This document shows positions 35,601 through 46,854 of a DNA stretch of 64,000 nucleotides, piece by piece; within the stretch, counting starts at the first letter, position 1, and the number at the start of each line of letters is the position of its first letter. The notes beneath the pieces are model-generated. The model saw only the letters and a list, made by a program, of their open reading frames with translations. It made no database searches and was not told where the DNA came from. This DNA comes from Hyaloscypha bicolor E (taxonomy: Eukaryota; Ascomycota; Leotiomycetes; Helotiales; Hyaloscyphaceae), in contig NW_020194628.1 in assembly GCF_002865645.1 (NCBI RefSeq), positions 1,426,001 through 1,490,000 of the forward strand, written 5' to 3'. The position numbers and the translations under genes were made by a program.

Positions 35601-37602
35601 ACCACGCTGCGGGATGGGTAGGACGGTTTGCCCTGTCTGTACCAGAAGAGTTAATTCAAGTTTGAGAGTGATGCCGTACAGCTTGTGTTTGCAAGGGATA
35701 TTGAAGATCAATATGCAAGAAGAGCGGCACGGGTTATTCTGCATGGGATCAGATCAAAGATTGTCGCTGGCTGCAAAAGATATCGAAGATCGATCCTGCA
35801 GTATCCCGTCCCCGCCGTGGGCACAGATTTACAGTATGACCGGAACCTATTGCATGGGAGATTGTCGATCGAAATGCGAGGTATATGAGCCAGATCGTTC
35901 TCGCCCAACCTCGTCCCCAACCATGAAGCAAGTCCCAGAATAATGGTCGTACGATAATGACGGGGGGTCGAGTTCATTCGACCTGGTGTTGCCGAGCATT
36001 GTGGATTGAGGGGAGGCATCTCCGCAGGCTCCGTCGCGCCGTCGTGGGAAAATGCAACCGAATCAAAATCTGGAAAAAAAGAGATCAGTGGGATGCCCCT
36101 AGATCGAGGTCGTCAGCATGTTTTTGAAATGGCAGAAGGATGAAATGGTGCACGAGTTCTTCCCCGATGAGTTGGTTGGGTTATTGGGGTTATGACTGGA
36201 CAAAACCTCTCCCTCTCAAGCCTGAGACGCCGAATCGTCGCTTTCGCACCGTCTCAGATCGATTGCGGATGTTGGAACCAAGACTTCTGCCATTTTTCCT
36301 TTCGAAATGGAAGTATTCTCTCGCGCCACAGCGTGCGCGAGATACTTCCCGTCGTTTTGGGCTCTGCACGGGACCTCTTTTGCCTCTCTTTTGTATTGCG
36401 GGGCCTTTCTCAACCATTCTAGAGGGGCGGGTTAAGCGAACCCCTGAATTCACGACCCTCTCTTCACTTTTGCGAGAAATTATCGCAAGGTCATCTCTTT
36501 TATACTAAGGAAACTCCATAGGCGCATCAAATTACTGGTCTTCTGCGATGCTCCTCCTTTAAGGTTAAGTCGATCAATATCACAGTTCCCGCAGAGAAAC
36601 CGACCGAATTGTCTGGAGATTTAGCAAAAATTAACGTCTTCGCAGCCATGCGCATACTCGCTCGCCAGCACAATCTGCGAACAAAATCTCGTCTTCACTA
36701 GAAAGATTTTTGAGTCAGTTTGGATACGGAGTTCGTTGAACTTGTCCCCCGAACGAAATGGTTCTCGCCGAGTCTTCCTTGAAACCGTCACATCCAATTT
36801 CGTCTAACAAAAAATCGAACATCGAAGCGCACTCGAAAGTATTGAATCTAGAATACACGCTGGAAGGGGTCAAGTGTTGAGAATATCACAACCCTGAAGT
36901 TAAAACGATCAAAATTACTGCAACATCCACTTTCCCAACTCCAGACGGAGATCTTTTCTGCAATATCCTGTCAATCCTTCGTCACCAAACCGAACCGCCA
37001 ACCTTTCCGGTGAAAGCTCTTCCGTTCTACCCTCTCCTTCCTTACCAAACTTCCACTTCTCTGGCCCTCTTTTCGGAATCCGTGCCGCGGCAACGGGTTT
37101 GATTCTCGCTCGCTCGTGGTGTGACAGCCGCCCCTCTCGCCTCCAGAATTAGGGTTGCGTTAGATCTGCACAAGGGCGGGGTGCCAAGTCCAGTTGGCGA
37201 GCCGAAGTTGGAAATTAGAAGGGACAAAGCCTCTGTTTCTCTGGTAGGGTGGGGAGGATGCCGCTGTCTCATGAGCTTTAATCGGGAGCTTGGGACTGGG
37301 CTGTGGCGTGGAGGCTGGGTTGTGCGAAGAGGGGACGGAAAATGAGGGGCCGGGTGGGTGATAGGGGCAGGAATAGGGTGGCATGTGAATATTAAGCGGG
37401 TGGGGATGAGCGACGATGCGAATTTTGGGTAGCTCAAGAAGTTGAGATTAGGGAACGGGAGAGACTGAGTCGTGCGGTAGTTATGAATGATTCATATGCA
37501 AATACTATGCTATTTATTACAATTCTCATCTTACCACACCTTTCTCAACGCCCCATATCCCACGCTTTAGATCCAATATCTACGATAACCCTCTACAATA
37601 AT
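32611..37602. other. Long intergenic region (about 5 kb)
   Basis: No gene can be supported. The open frames are short and overlap on both strands. The part from about 36500 to 37400 looks like the 3' flank of the membrane-protein gene ending at 37603. A partial C2H2-like string near 35000 lacks its cysteines and was not accepted. Confidence 0.5.
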
Positions 37603-39684
37603 TCACATCGCCTTCCCCACCCCAGGCGTCGGCTGACTTCTCTCACTCCTATCACTCCCAAACCTCGAATACTGACTCGCCCTATCCCCGGGCGCTAAAA
37701 ACCTATTCAGTCCCTGCATATCCCCTTCTACACTCCTCACACTCCTCTGTTCCGGTCTCGGTAGTCCTGATCCCGATCTCGGACCCTTCGGTAAGCCTAT
37801 TGAGGGCCTCCACGGCTTCGCTTTCATCCCGATACCGATGTTGGCGGTTGAGATGTATGCTGAGGATGGACTGGGGAAGTCTTGGGCTTTGGCATCTTCA
37901 CGGGCTGCGAACCATTCAGCTGTGGTGCGGACAGGCGCCCTCGGGGACGGGATCGTCATCCCGTAGTTTTTGTCTACTGAGGGAGACGCTGGTGTTCCTC
38001 CACTTTTCTTCTGTTTGGGTGGCGATTGAAGAAGGGGTGAGGGAGATTGGTAGGGTATGTCGTCCGTCCATACCGAGGCTTTGCTTTCTCTGTAGTGTGG
38101 ACCTGGTGTAGAGTGCTTGGGGCTGGTCGGCAACGTCAGTGGACTCCTTGGTACGGTGATGATTGTTGCTTTATTGCCGATGTATGAGGGGAAACTGGGA
38201 CTTTGAGTTGCCACTGGGAGTTTGGGTGGCATCAGAGGATTCTTTGGGGCACGTGTATCGATGCTTCGTAAAGGTGATCTGAGTTGACCCCCCAGTGGAC
38301 CAGGGTCTTTCGTTTCGGTAGGAAGGTTAATTGGTCCGAAAGGTGAGACGCCATCTTGGACCTTCAGCCATGTTTTCAGCGTAGGTACCTTTGGAGGTTT
38401 TGATGGATTCCACGGCACTGTTGTCGTTTTAACAAGTGAGTCGCGCTTTTCTGAGGACTTCGCTCCACTCGCGGTTGGAAATAGTGAGAATGGGTTAGGA
38501 GACCCGCTCATAGGGCCAGTCCTTGTTGCGGGATAGTTAGACTGAGAAGCTGCAACTGTTGGGGCATTCTGGGCCGATGGTGGAAACTTTGGGTCTGCAA
38601 AATTATTTGTTTTTGCTGACGATTGCTGTTCTCGTGATAGCCTTCTGGCTATCCTCTTGTGCCGTATGACAAGGAAGTAGATGAGAATGGTGATCAAGGT
38701 AGAAGCGATGATACTTCCAACGATGGCAAGAGCTGCCTGAGTTGCGGTGACGGCAGCTGTTTGCGAAGCATTCACTTGCTGGCTTGCCTGAGAGACTTGA
38801 GAAGCGGCAGCGGCCTGTACGCATGTTAGAGTTGAGGTTCTCAACCTAGATCTTGAGCTTACGCTTATTGCTGCTACAGAATTCTGCGCACTTTGAGTTG
38901 CTTTTGCTGCTGCGGAGAGGAAGGATGACCCTGCTGCTGCTGCAGAACCTAAAACATGATTTATTAAGATGAACATATGGACTTGAAGAAGCGTGGCCAC
39001 TTACCTGTTGCCGCTGCCACTGCAGCTCCTGCTTGAAGTATTGCTGAACTGGCACCTAACTGTGATTGGAGGTATTAGAATCTTGATGTCAAATAGATTA
39101 TGGCATGCACAGTTCTCTATTCATACTATTTCAAGGGAAAGACGTACTTGAGCTGATGAGGCACTGGCTTGAGCGCTCATCATTGACTGATTGGCTCTTT
39201 GTATGGCTTGCTCAGCTGAAGACTGCGCACTCGCAATCGCAGAACTAGCAGATGATACTGCACTAGATACACTTCTTGAGGCCGCGGCGATAGACTGGGA
39301 GGCTTGATTTGAAAACTGTTGTATGGCTTGGGAAGCTGACTGTGATGCCTGCCGAGAAGCTTGTGATGCTTGCTGGGAAGCTTGTTGTATCGATTGGGAA
39401 GCTTGTTGAGATGCTTGTTGTATCTGTTGAGATGCTTGCTGTGAAGCTTGCTGGATTTGTTGCGAAGCCTGTTGGCAATCCGCTTGAGGTTCCGGGATTG
39501 CATTACGAAGACGAAGTTCGGGAGCAGCTGTGATCAACGACTTGAAATCCTGAGCTCTAGTTGCTACCGGTGCTGCTTGCTGAACATCTTCTGGGGTGCT
39601 TGACTCGAAGAGTGGGCTGGCGTAGTTTTCGATGAAGTTATTAACCAAGGAAAAAGCCTCTTCCAGCGAGGGATCGAAATGCAT
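37603..39684 (-). CDS. Single-pass membrane protein with Gln/Ala/Ser repeat ectodomain, sensor-like
   Basis: Exons are 39148-39684, 39005-39059, 38863-38948 and 37603-38814, all with GTACGT/GTAAGT/GTAAGC donors and AG acceptors in phase, for 629 residues from the first in-frame ATG. After ~70 ordinary residues comes a long low-complexity stretch of QQASQQ/QASQSIQ units, then Ala/Ser-rich sequence continuing over the three introns. One hydrophobic helix follows (IVGSIIASTLITILIYFLVI), with a basic stop-transfer RHKRIARR. A ~310-residue Ser/Pro-rich tail ends the protein. A long Ser-rich outer part, one TM helix and a disordered cytoplasmic tail resemble cell-wall stress sensors (Wsc/Mid2-like in plan, not in sequence). 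No signal peptide is seen at the chosen start, so an upstream exon (frame continues to at least 39723) is probable. Confidence 0.7.
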
Positions 39685-40966
39685 AATGTCAGCTGGCGAT
39701 AGACTTCGAGAAAGTAAGTTCAACTATTATGTAAGTTTGCAAAGGCAGCAAAGAGGCATCATGGCCTGCAGAGCAAGAAGGGATGATGCTGGGACATGTG
39801 GAGAGCAATGTGGAGAACGGAAACAATTAAGAGAAGAAAGAAAGAAGTTTGAGATGAGATCAGACTCCAGACGGAACCACCTGCAGCACGCCATCGCCGT
39901 TAAAGCTCCTCCTTGTGTGGACGTTACCATTGATTCGGCTTCGAATCCATAATCGCGAGGTTGACTATGGCATTGCTATTGCAGACATCTGATGCATCTC
40001 GTAGAGGCATAGTGGGCGATCATACGGATGGGCACTTGCGCATATGCATTTTCGAATCATTATTAGAACTTTTTGGGCCATATTTGGCCGAGATGGGCCA
40101 CTGGCGACAAGGTTTGGCGGTGTCGAGAGTTTCACAGTCCACGAGTTCATGCACCTCTGTGTTTCGTATCAGGACGTCATCTGTCATCGGAACCACGGGC
40201 CATTGTGGGGTTGCGCTTCTCGACGGCTTCTTTAGATGGAAAAGCTCCATCGCCTGAGCGGTCGCGAGAAAATCGTGATTGTCGCGGTGCAGTCAGCGAT
40301 GCTAATGATGAGTTGTTGTTGAAGAAGAGGGAATGGAAATTTTGCAGTGGCCCTCGCCTCCCTCGCTAAACACCAGCACTTGTGCTCCCCAAGTGTTTCT
40401 GAACATTGTTATATTGGCAAACACTTTACCAATATACCGAGGCAAGTCAACGCCAGCATAATGACAAATGCGTTCTTGGAGTTATTCAGCTCATGTTTCA
40501 CTTTGCACTAGGCGAGAAAACTTGTCCTTGGTTCGACAGAGGCCGCCTAAAGACTTGTTTTCTATACTTCCCTACGTGGGTGGGCTGCCCCAAGACGGCA
40601 AGGTTTTGGGCTGGGTGCACGAATGGGGAATCCCGCGACGGTTCCTGGAAGGTCTTTCCAGGGGCCAGGCTGCTGGAAGTATTGATCTATATCTCTAATT
40701 TCTTATTTGAGCAAGTCTGTTTATAAAATCTGGTCCCAGAACACCTTCAAATGCTCCCGAAACTTCCCCTTCTAACCTGAAGCAATGTCTTCCAACACCA
40801 TATTTTATCCAACTGTGGTCCAGCACACAAACTGTTTCCAAGCTGGGTTCTTTCCGTTTTCTCCTACCAATTATAGAACCCACTCAAGCAAGACGAGTGT
40901 CGCCTTTATCAACGCCAGAAGGCTTTCCATACTCAGTGGTGTGTGACCTACTACCCCGCGTACCCC
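39685..40966. other. Intergenic region upstream of the repeat membrane protein
   Basis: This should contain the promoter and probably a missing 5' exon of the gene ending at 37603. A TAATAG acceptor-like site lies at about 39724. I could not identify a signal-peptide exon. No other gene is supported. Confidence 0.4.
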
Positions 40967-41680
40967 TCAAAGCACGCTGAGGCCTTCATGCTGCGCCTCA
41001 CGCTCCCACTCATCCTCTAGGTCTCTCAGACTCGTCAGGAACTCTGACCAGCCCTTCTTGGCGGTCTTGGTATCGAACTCAATGGTGATATTTTCACTTC
41101 TTCCGTCGTTGACTCGTCCCCCTTGAGCATCAGGGGTTTCCACACCACACTTGCGCAATTCAAATGTGTCGCTGAACGCAGACTCTAGTTGGTTTGCCGC
41201 GTGTGTGAGATGATGCATTGATTTGAATGCCTATTTATTCCGTTAGAAATGATTCAACCTGATGCTGTGGGACGATGAAGAAACCCACAAATCTGCGACT
41301 CGGGGCGTCGCCCCTCCCTTCCTGGTCTTTCAAAACGCTGACCTGCAAATGCCACAATGGCTCTTGCTTGGGAGTGCCATCGTTTCGTGGTTGCCACAGC
41401 AGGTGTTTGGCCGCATTTTCGAGCTTGACTTTCTCCCCGTTGCCGTTCAGCTCGCAGGAGTTCTCGGCCATAATTCCAAAGTATCCTCTCATTGATGTCG
41501 AATGTTCTATCTCAGGGCTTGGTGACGGACTCGGTGGTTGACTGGTTCTGATTGTGGGATGCAGAGTCTTGGTATTGTGGACAAGACCGTATTTGAGAAT
41601 CAAGTGAGGATTGAGTGTTTCCGGTAGTATGGATTCGGTACTCTAAGATGTTGTCTATTTGACTTATTGATAGTCGCGAT
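40967..41680 (-). CDS. Hypothetical protein, 5' end uncertain
   Basis: Two minus-strand coding blocks join well through a 58-bp intron with GTGGGT donor (at about 41286), a TTCTAACG branch and an AATAG acceptor (41229). The resulting frame runs from ...LVHNTKTLHPTIR through GYFGIMAENSCEL, KLENAAKHLLWQPRND and EPLWHLQVSVLKD to a charged helical end (FLTSLRDLEDEWEREAQ). The frame continues upstream past the first ATG (in STSMRGYF) as ESILPETLNPHLILKYGL. It reaches a CTTAG acceptor-like site near 41645, so at least one 5' exon is missing from this model. No family is recognised; it looks like a small soluble protein. Confidence 0.5.
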
Positions 41681-42253
41681 GGTGACAGACTGGGCGCCCT
41701 GGCCTACGCCCAGTCCTTATAACGAGAGTGCGTTCTAGACTTCGGGTACGAGAAATTTTATTGTGCCCCATCGTCGATCTCCTCCCGCGAATATTCGTGA
41801 ATTTGCTGTCAGATATGGTGTTTTCTGAGTTTATGGTGTGATTCCTGTATCTTCAGAGGATCATCAGATGTTCTTTCTGGAGACCCAGAATCACGCCAGT
41901 CTCATCTCAGGGCCACACCAATCGCTGACGATTGGGGCGTCTGGGCCCTGTAAATCTTCCAGTCTCGGGATCCCTAATTGGCCGGCCTGCTCCGGGGTCG
42001 CAAATTGGCGCTGTCAATGTCCCGAGTCCCGACTGGCTACATGATATCACTCTGAGACACCACGCCACCTTCTCATCATCTTCCAGAACGGAGACCGGCT
42101 TGCTTCGATGCATGTGAGTTGCATTCGTCATTCAAATCTGAGCCAAGTGGGCTGATATCATGGCGATAAGACTGCTCCCCTCACGGGCGGGCGGGGGTGC
42201 TACTATCCCCCCCATGAACAATTTCGAGTGGGTCCAATATTCGCCGCACTCTC
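41681..42253. other. Intergenic region
   Basis: Probable 5' flank of the hypothetical gene at 40967. Nothing else can be supported here. Confidence 0.4.
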
Positions 42254-42694
42254 ATGCCACGATTCACACCACTAAAGGCGCGCAATCGAGGGTCTATAGC
42301 GAATAGCGGCTCTCGAAAGCACCTGATATTTCCTAATTCGGGGATACTGACGAAGTTTCAGTGTGGCGTTACCAAAGGACCCACTCGTAATTATTCAAGG
42401 GGGGGGATAGTATTACTGTGCTTCAATAGAAGGCGCAACATGTTGTCTCTTTCTACTCTTTATGTGCATCTACATGCACCCTTTAGGCAGGAGAAGAGGG
42501 GTTTGCTTACTTTTGACGCTGCTGGCCCCTATTTAAGTCAAAGCCATGGGAGCTATTGGCTTCCAATTTTGATCATAATATCATTTTCTGCACTTCTTCT
42601 CCTAGGTCTATATACCACGGACTGGCTGTCGGTTATATGTCGGAATCACAACGTCCGATTAATGAGCATCCCCTCCCATTCTACTGAAGTTTAG
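42254..42694 (+). CDS. Possible small membrane protein ORF
   Basis: An uninterrupted 146-codon frame. Its C-terminal part has one clear hydrophobic segment (SYWLPILIIISFSALLLLGLY) followed by a short polar tail. The N-terminal ~90 residues are basic and low in information, so the real product may begin later (for example at an internal ATG near 42440). No homologue or splice signal supports it. Confidence 0.25.
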   Translation: MPRFTPLKARNRGSIANSGSRKHLIFPNSGILTKFQCGVTKGPTRNYSRGGIVLLCFNRRRNMLSLSTLYVHLHAPFRQEKRGLLTFDAAGPYLSQSHGSYWLPILIIISFSALLLLGLYTTDWLSVICRNHNVRLMSIPSHSTEV

Positions 42695-42889
42695 GCCATT
42701 TGTTCTAAACTTCTACATCCAATTGCTCATCCTTTCTACCATACCTCCGATAGAGAAGAATTTTTCATTGCCCATTCGAAGGCCGAGAAGAGTTTCTCAT
42801 AATCATGGGAGAAACATAGTTGACGTTGTCCCCTGAGATTAATCTGGTCTACAGCCCCTTAAATTGTTTCCTAGCCATTGCGAGTCTGG

Positions 42890-43138
42890 TTAGGAGATGG
42901 TTTCAATGAACCTGTGTTTGCTATTCATGCACTCATTTGGGTCTCTGAGACTGAGAGGAGAGTGATGGCATGGGTTGCCAGGCGAGTTTCTCTTTGGAAA
43001 GCTTGAACCCAGCCTTCTCCACAGAATTCTACCTCCTAGAACTACTGCTAGTATGCTTGAAATAAAAATAATCCCCAGCACGAGCCACGAGAGCGACGAC
43101 ATTGGTTTCTGATATCCACATGTCGCACATCGCCTCAA
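42890..43138 (-). CDS. Possible small single-pass membrane protein ORF
   Basis: This minus-strand frame contains MSSLSWLVLGIIFISSILAV, a typical hydrophobic helix, followed by a basic segment (GGRILWRRLG) and a polar tail. The usable ATG is probably that at 43100-43102, giving about 70 residues. Nothing else supports expression. Confidence 0.25.
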   Translation of the reverse strand: MRRCATCGYQKPMSSLSWLVLGIIFISSILAVVLGGRILWRRLGSSFPKRNSPGNPCHHSPLSLRDPNECMNSKHRFIETIS

Positions 43139-44174
43139 TGTTCCAAAAGTTCTCGTACATTGGAATTACCCCAGAATTTTGAGGTGAATCTGGACGGTCA
43201 AATTGTTGTTGCACATTTCCCCATTGTAAGAAGCCACCCTTAGACATTGAGATTTTCAAGTCTTTTTGTAATGTATCGGAAAGGTCAGTTACCGCACTCC
43301 AATCACCTCACGTTCAAAATATCATCCTCGACATTTTGTTGCATATCCAATATTGGCAATTGGATCAAGTAAAAACTCGGAATATGTTCGGGGCCAGGGA
43401 ACTCTCGCGTTTGTTTCATGGGATTTCCGGATGGAGGCCCATCCGACTTCTCACTCGCCAGTTTGCTACGGGCAATCTCAAAGGTGAGAGCAATCCGTTT
43501 GAGAGGTGCGATATGCAACAAGCTTCTGAATTTGTATTCACTCTCTCTTCATCTATGATTAAGTTGAGTTCCAGAACCCCGTGCCTAGATGACACAAATA
43601 AGAAATGGTAAACAACACATGAAGAATTTGATAAACCATGTGCTTAGGAACAAAACGAATAAGATTTCTTGCAATGGGATGCTCAATTTCTTTGACTATG
43701 GTTTAGAACAAGTGGTGCGAGGACCAATGACTGTGTTAGACCTCCAAAGTCAGCAGCTCCTTTGCGGCACTCCATAGGTCAAATCCCTTCTTTACTGGGC
43801 CGCTATTAGACCATTGGAGAGAGGACGAATCCAATAGTTTCCTCCAACTATTGACGGCTTCTATTAGACGAAATTTTCTCAGTGTGAGATATATGTCCCT
43901 TGAGCCCGTTGGCTAAACTCTAGGTCCTAAATGTCGTACCACTCCTGTCGGGAGAGGGGGGAAGTGTAATAGATGGAGAGAGAAGTCCAGGGGCAGAGGT
44001 ATGGATTTATTAAGCGATGCTCACCGCTGCTTGTGCCTAACGCTTGTTAAGAAAACTTGGTTTATTTTCAAGTGAATTCTTCCCAAAACCACCCCCTCTT
44101 CCAAATGAACACTTCCTCAAAACCTCTCATTTCTTTATACATTTTCCCAGAACCCTAACTAGTCAAAGTAATTT
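43139..44174. other. Intergenic region
   Basis: No gene supported; 3' flank of the aldolase gene on the right. Confidence 0.45.
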
Positions 44175-45296
44175 TCAATACAATACATCACCCTTCCCCG
44201 TCGATCCCATAACGTCCATCTGGTATTCAATCAACTCCTGAATCAGATCCGTCCCTTTGCCCATAAGTTCCGTCAGCGGAACCTTGCCAGTATTTTCTGC
44301 TACGTATTTGCTATATGTGTGCAAGACGAGATCGTTTACATTGCATCGAGTCATTCCTCCTTTGATACAATTTTGCATTGTTGCATCTGGGAAGGTGTTT
44401 GTTCCATGAAGTACGAGTTGTGCTCGCCCTTTCGTTGCTGCTCGGATTTTCTCGAGTCTGAGGAAGGGGTCAGCTTCATTCGAATTCGTGCGAACCTGCA
44501 GACCGAGTCACAGCACTCGAGAACTCCTCCGAAATAAAGCTCTTGACCCCATATGACCAACTAGTGAAGCAGTTGCTCCCTCCAACGGACCAAATATCAA
44601 GGTGATTTCCCAATCTCTGATAGCTCAGAACCCAACGATAGAAACCACCACTCACCTATCATATTCCAACTTGATATTCTCAATCCCCCAATAATTGCCA
44701 TGAATATTTCCAAAAGCCGGCGCCAGAAAGTCAATCCCGGTATCCACAAACAGCATCGCCTCTTCCGCGGTCGTCAACAGCCCCTCGAGATCCCCCGTAT
44801 CCTTAACCCCATCCTCACCACCATTAATCCTCCCGGGCTCCGCCTCCGTAGCAATCCCCTTCTCATGCAAGAACTTGGTGATCCTTTCCGTCTTCTCGAG
44901 ATTCTCCTCCTTCTCGTAATGCGACATGTCCACCATGATGGAATCGAAGTCGTAGTCGGACGCAGCAATGATTTCTTCTTCGGATTGGGCGTGGTCCATG
45001 TGTAGGACTATGGGAACGGTGACTGTCTTACAGGCTGCGACGGCAAGGTGGATGAGGAGGGGTGAGTAGTGGAGGGCCCAGGGGAAGAGGAGGATTTGTG
45101 CTGGGGAACGCTTCTTTTCCGCGGCGCGGACGACGGCGGTTATGGTTTCGAGGTTATACTGCTCTGAAATCAGAAATTGCCCAAGGAATAACTTTGGGGA
45201 ATAACCTACAGACACAACGCCAACAACTCCATATCCACCCTCTTCCGCCGCCCTGAGCATCTTTACCGCTCTGTTATCCTTCATTGATTTCGGCAT
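44175..45296 (-). CDS. Class II (fructose-bisphosphate/ketose) aldolase family protein
   Basis: Zn-dependent class II aldolases cleave ketose phosphates reversibly. Exons 45210-45296, 44656-45161 and 44175-44457 (introns 48 and 198 bp) give 291 residues. The 48-bp intron preserves frame if retained, so an unspliced read-through adds 16 residues. Family signatures in order are PIVLHMDHAQS (catalytic Asp85, metal His86), DFDSIMVDMSHYEKEEN, TEAEPGRINGGEDG (Glu135 region), APAFGNIHGNY (metal His183), LVLHGTNTFPD (metal His215) and TRCNVND. All the expected metal ligands are present. The substrate could be fructose- or tagatose-bisphosphate or another ketose phosphate. The DenD-like neighbour on the same strand, 320 bp upstream, hints at a sugar-acid pathway. 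The ATG at 45294-45296 starts MPKSMKDNRA. Confidence 0.88.
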
Positions 45297-45617
45297 ATTC
45301 ACGAATTTGGTATGGCTTTGGTACGAATTGAAGGAAAGAAGGAGAGGAAGTGAGCGGAATAAATATTCTTACATATAAAGAGTAGCAATAGCCTGAAGGG
45401 TAAAGTGATGAAGACCGTTACTATTGACCCGAGAACGGAGACGTGTGTGGGGTTGAAGATGTCAGCGGATTTACCCCACTATGCCAGAGCTCAGTGGGGA
45501 AGGTATCCCGGGGACTCCTCCACTCTTGCTGCCTTGCCCAACAAGACAAGTACAACTCGAAAACCAACTATCGGGACAGAAATATATGAAATACCATAGT
45601 TCTTAGTATATGTTCTA
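45297..45617. promoter_or_regulatory. Promoter region of the aldolase gene
   Basis: About 320 bp between the 3' end of the DenD-like gene and the aldolase ATG. It is non-coding. The genes run in the same direction but are separate eukaryotic units. Confidence 0.4.
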
Positions 45618-46598
45618 CTATCGGCCTTCTAAACTCTCCTTATAATCCCTAACCGCCTGCTCAAAACTAACATCCTTCCTGAACCCCAACCCATACGCCA
45701 ACTCATTATCAAACGTCGTCCCCCAACTCCTCAAAATCCTCTCCATCTCCACATCCGTCTCCTCCTTCAACAGTGCCAACTTGTCCTTCCCGGCGACTGC
45801 AGCCAACGCATCCATCATCTCCTGCACCGTGACCCCAATCCCCGGCATATTGACCACCCTCCTATGACTCGGCAACTTCTTGCCATCAACCCGCAACGCG
45901 TATTCCAGATTCTCGGCCAACGTCTTAGGGCTGCAAAGCCAAGACTTGAAACTCCGATCTTTCAGCGGAATCACGCATTCCACGCCATTCAGCGGTTCTC
46001 GGATCATGCCTGACAAGAAGCTCGATGCGGCCTGTGTGGGATTTCCGGGCCGGATTGAGATTGTGGGGAATCGCAAGCAGAAACCATTTAGATAGCCCTT
46101 TCGAGTGTAATCATTGATCAACGTCTCGCAGATCAGTTTCTGTGCGCCGTAGCTGCCTTCTGGTGTCGGCATGACGGTCTCGTCGATGATTTCTGGCAGA
46201 GGTTGGCCGTAGACGGCTTGCGAACTCGCATAGATGACTCGCAGTGGTGACGTTTCCGGTTTTTGCGCTTTCCGCAGAGCCTCGAGAAGAGATGCAGTTG
46301 CGGTCAGGTTGACCTTCATTCCGAGCTCAAAGTTGGCTTCCGAGCCCGAGGACATGATTCCGTGGAAGATGTAGATTGCGTCCAGAGGGAGGGAGGTGTC
46401 GATTAGGTTGGAGAGAGAGGCGGGATCGCAGAGATCCGCTTGGATGGATTTCACATTCTTGGAATGTTTTGCTTTTGGCGGGATCGGAGGAAGGATTATA
46501 TCTGTTAGAATGAGGTTGTATTGGGGTTCTGAGAGCAGGCGTTCGGCGAGGAGCTGGCCAATGAAGCCTGCTCCTCCTGTTATTAAGACGTTGGGCAT
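45618..46598 (-). CDS. NAD-dependent epimerase/dehydratase-family protein, D-erythronate dehydrogenase-like
   Basis: A short-chain (extended SDR) enzyme of 326 residues in a single exon. The start chosen is the ATG at 46596-46598, giving MPNVLITGGAGFIG, since the upstream in-frame codon is TTG. The Rossmann glycine motif TGGAGFIG is at 7-14, D34-region acidic residue follows in LILTDI, and the catalytic Tyr-x3-Lys is in SYGAQK. The HGIMSSGSEANFELGMKVN segment is characteristic of D-erythronate dehydrogenase (DenD) among these enzymes. DenD oxidises D-erythronate at C2 with NAD in bacterial four-carbon acid-sugar catabolism. Whether the fungal protein has that substrate is inference. It sits immediately upstream of the class II aldolase gene on the same strand. 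Confidence 0.85.
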   Translation of the reverse strand: MPNVLITGGAGFIGQLLAERLLSEPQYNLILTDIILPPIPPKAKHSKNVKSIQADLCDPASLSNLIDTSLPLDAIYIFHGIMSSGSEANFELGMKVNLTATASLLEALRKAQKPETSPLRVIYASSQAVYGQPLPEIIDETVMPTPEGSYGAQKLICETLINDYTRKGYLNGFCLRFPTISIRPGNPTQAASSFLSGMIREPLNGVECVIPLKDRSFKSWLCSPKTLAENLEYALRVDGKKLPSHRRVVNMPGIGVTVQEMMDALAAVAGKDKLALLKEETDVEMERILRSWGTTFDNELAYGLGFRKDVSFEQAVRDYKESLEGR

Positions 46599-46620
46599 TG
46601 TGAACAAGATTTAAAATGAA

Positions 46621-46854
46621 TTACCCTTGGGGAAATACTGCAAGGGGAAATGGAACGAAAAGAAGATGTTGAAGGAGGAGTGGTGGTATATATGAAATGA
46701 AGTTAACTTGAAAGGTGCAAGTTTCCCGAGAAGAGGAGGTCATCGTCGCGACATCAACGCCGAGCTCGGCACATTTCTGCCCGAGTTCAAGGAAGGTCAT
46801 CAACATGATGCCCTCAACGAAATCAATCAACAATTGAGCTGAAAAGAGTGACAT
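46621..46854 (-). pseudogene. Possible remnant of a beta-hydroxyacid dehydrogenase
   Basis: A 77-codon minus-strand frame starts MSLFSAQLLIDFVEGIMLMT and continues FLELGQKCAELGVDVATM before turning into unrelated sequence. The spacing of hydrophobic residues resembles the long interdomain helix of 3-hydroxyisobutyrate/L-threonate dehydrogenases (pattern NQLL-GVHIAAAAEALALGEKAGLD). Only about 40 residues match in style, so this may be a chance likeness. If real it would be a trace of a third gene of the acid-sugar module. Confidence 0.25.

Noticed and set aside
39727..39930. Minus-strand frame upstream of the repeat membrane protein as a signal-peptide exon
   Set aside because: Its hydrophobic part is too short and Cys-rich to be a convincing signal peptide, and no in-phase splice could be shown.
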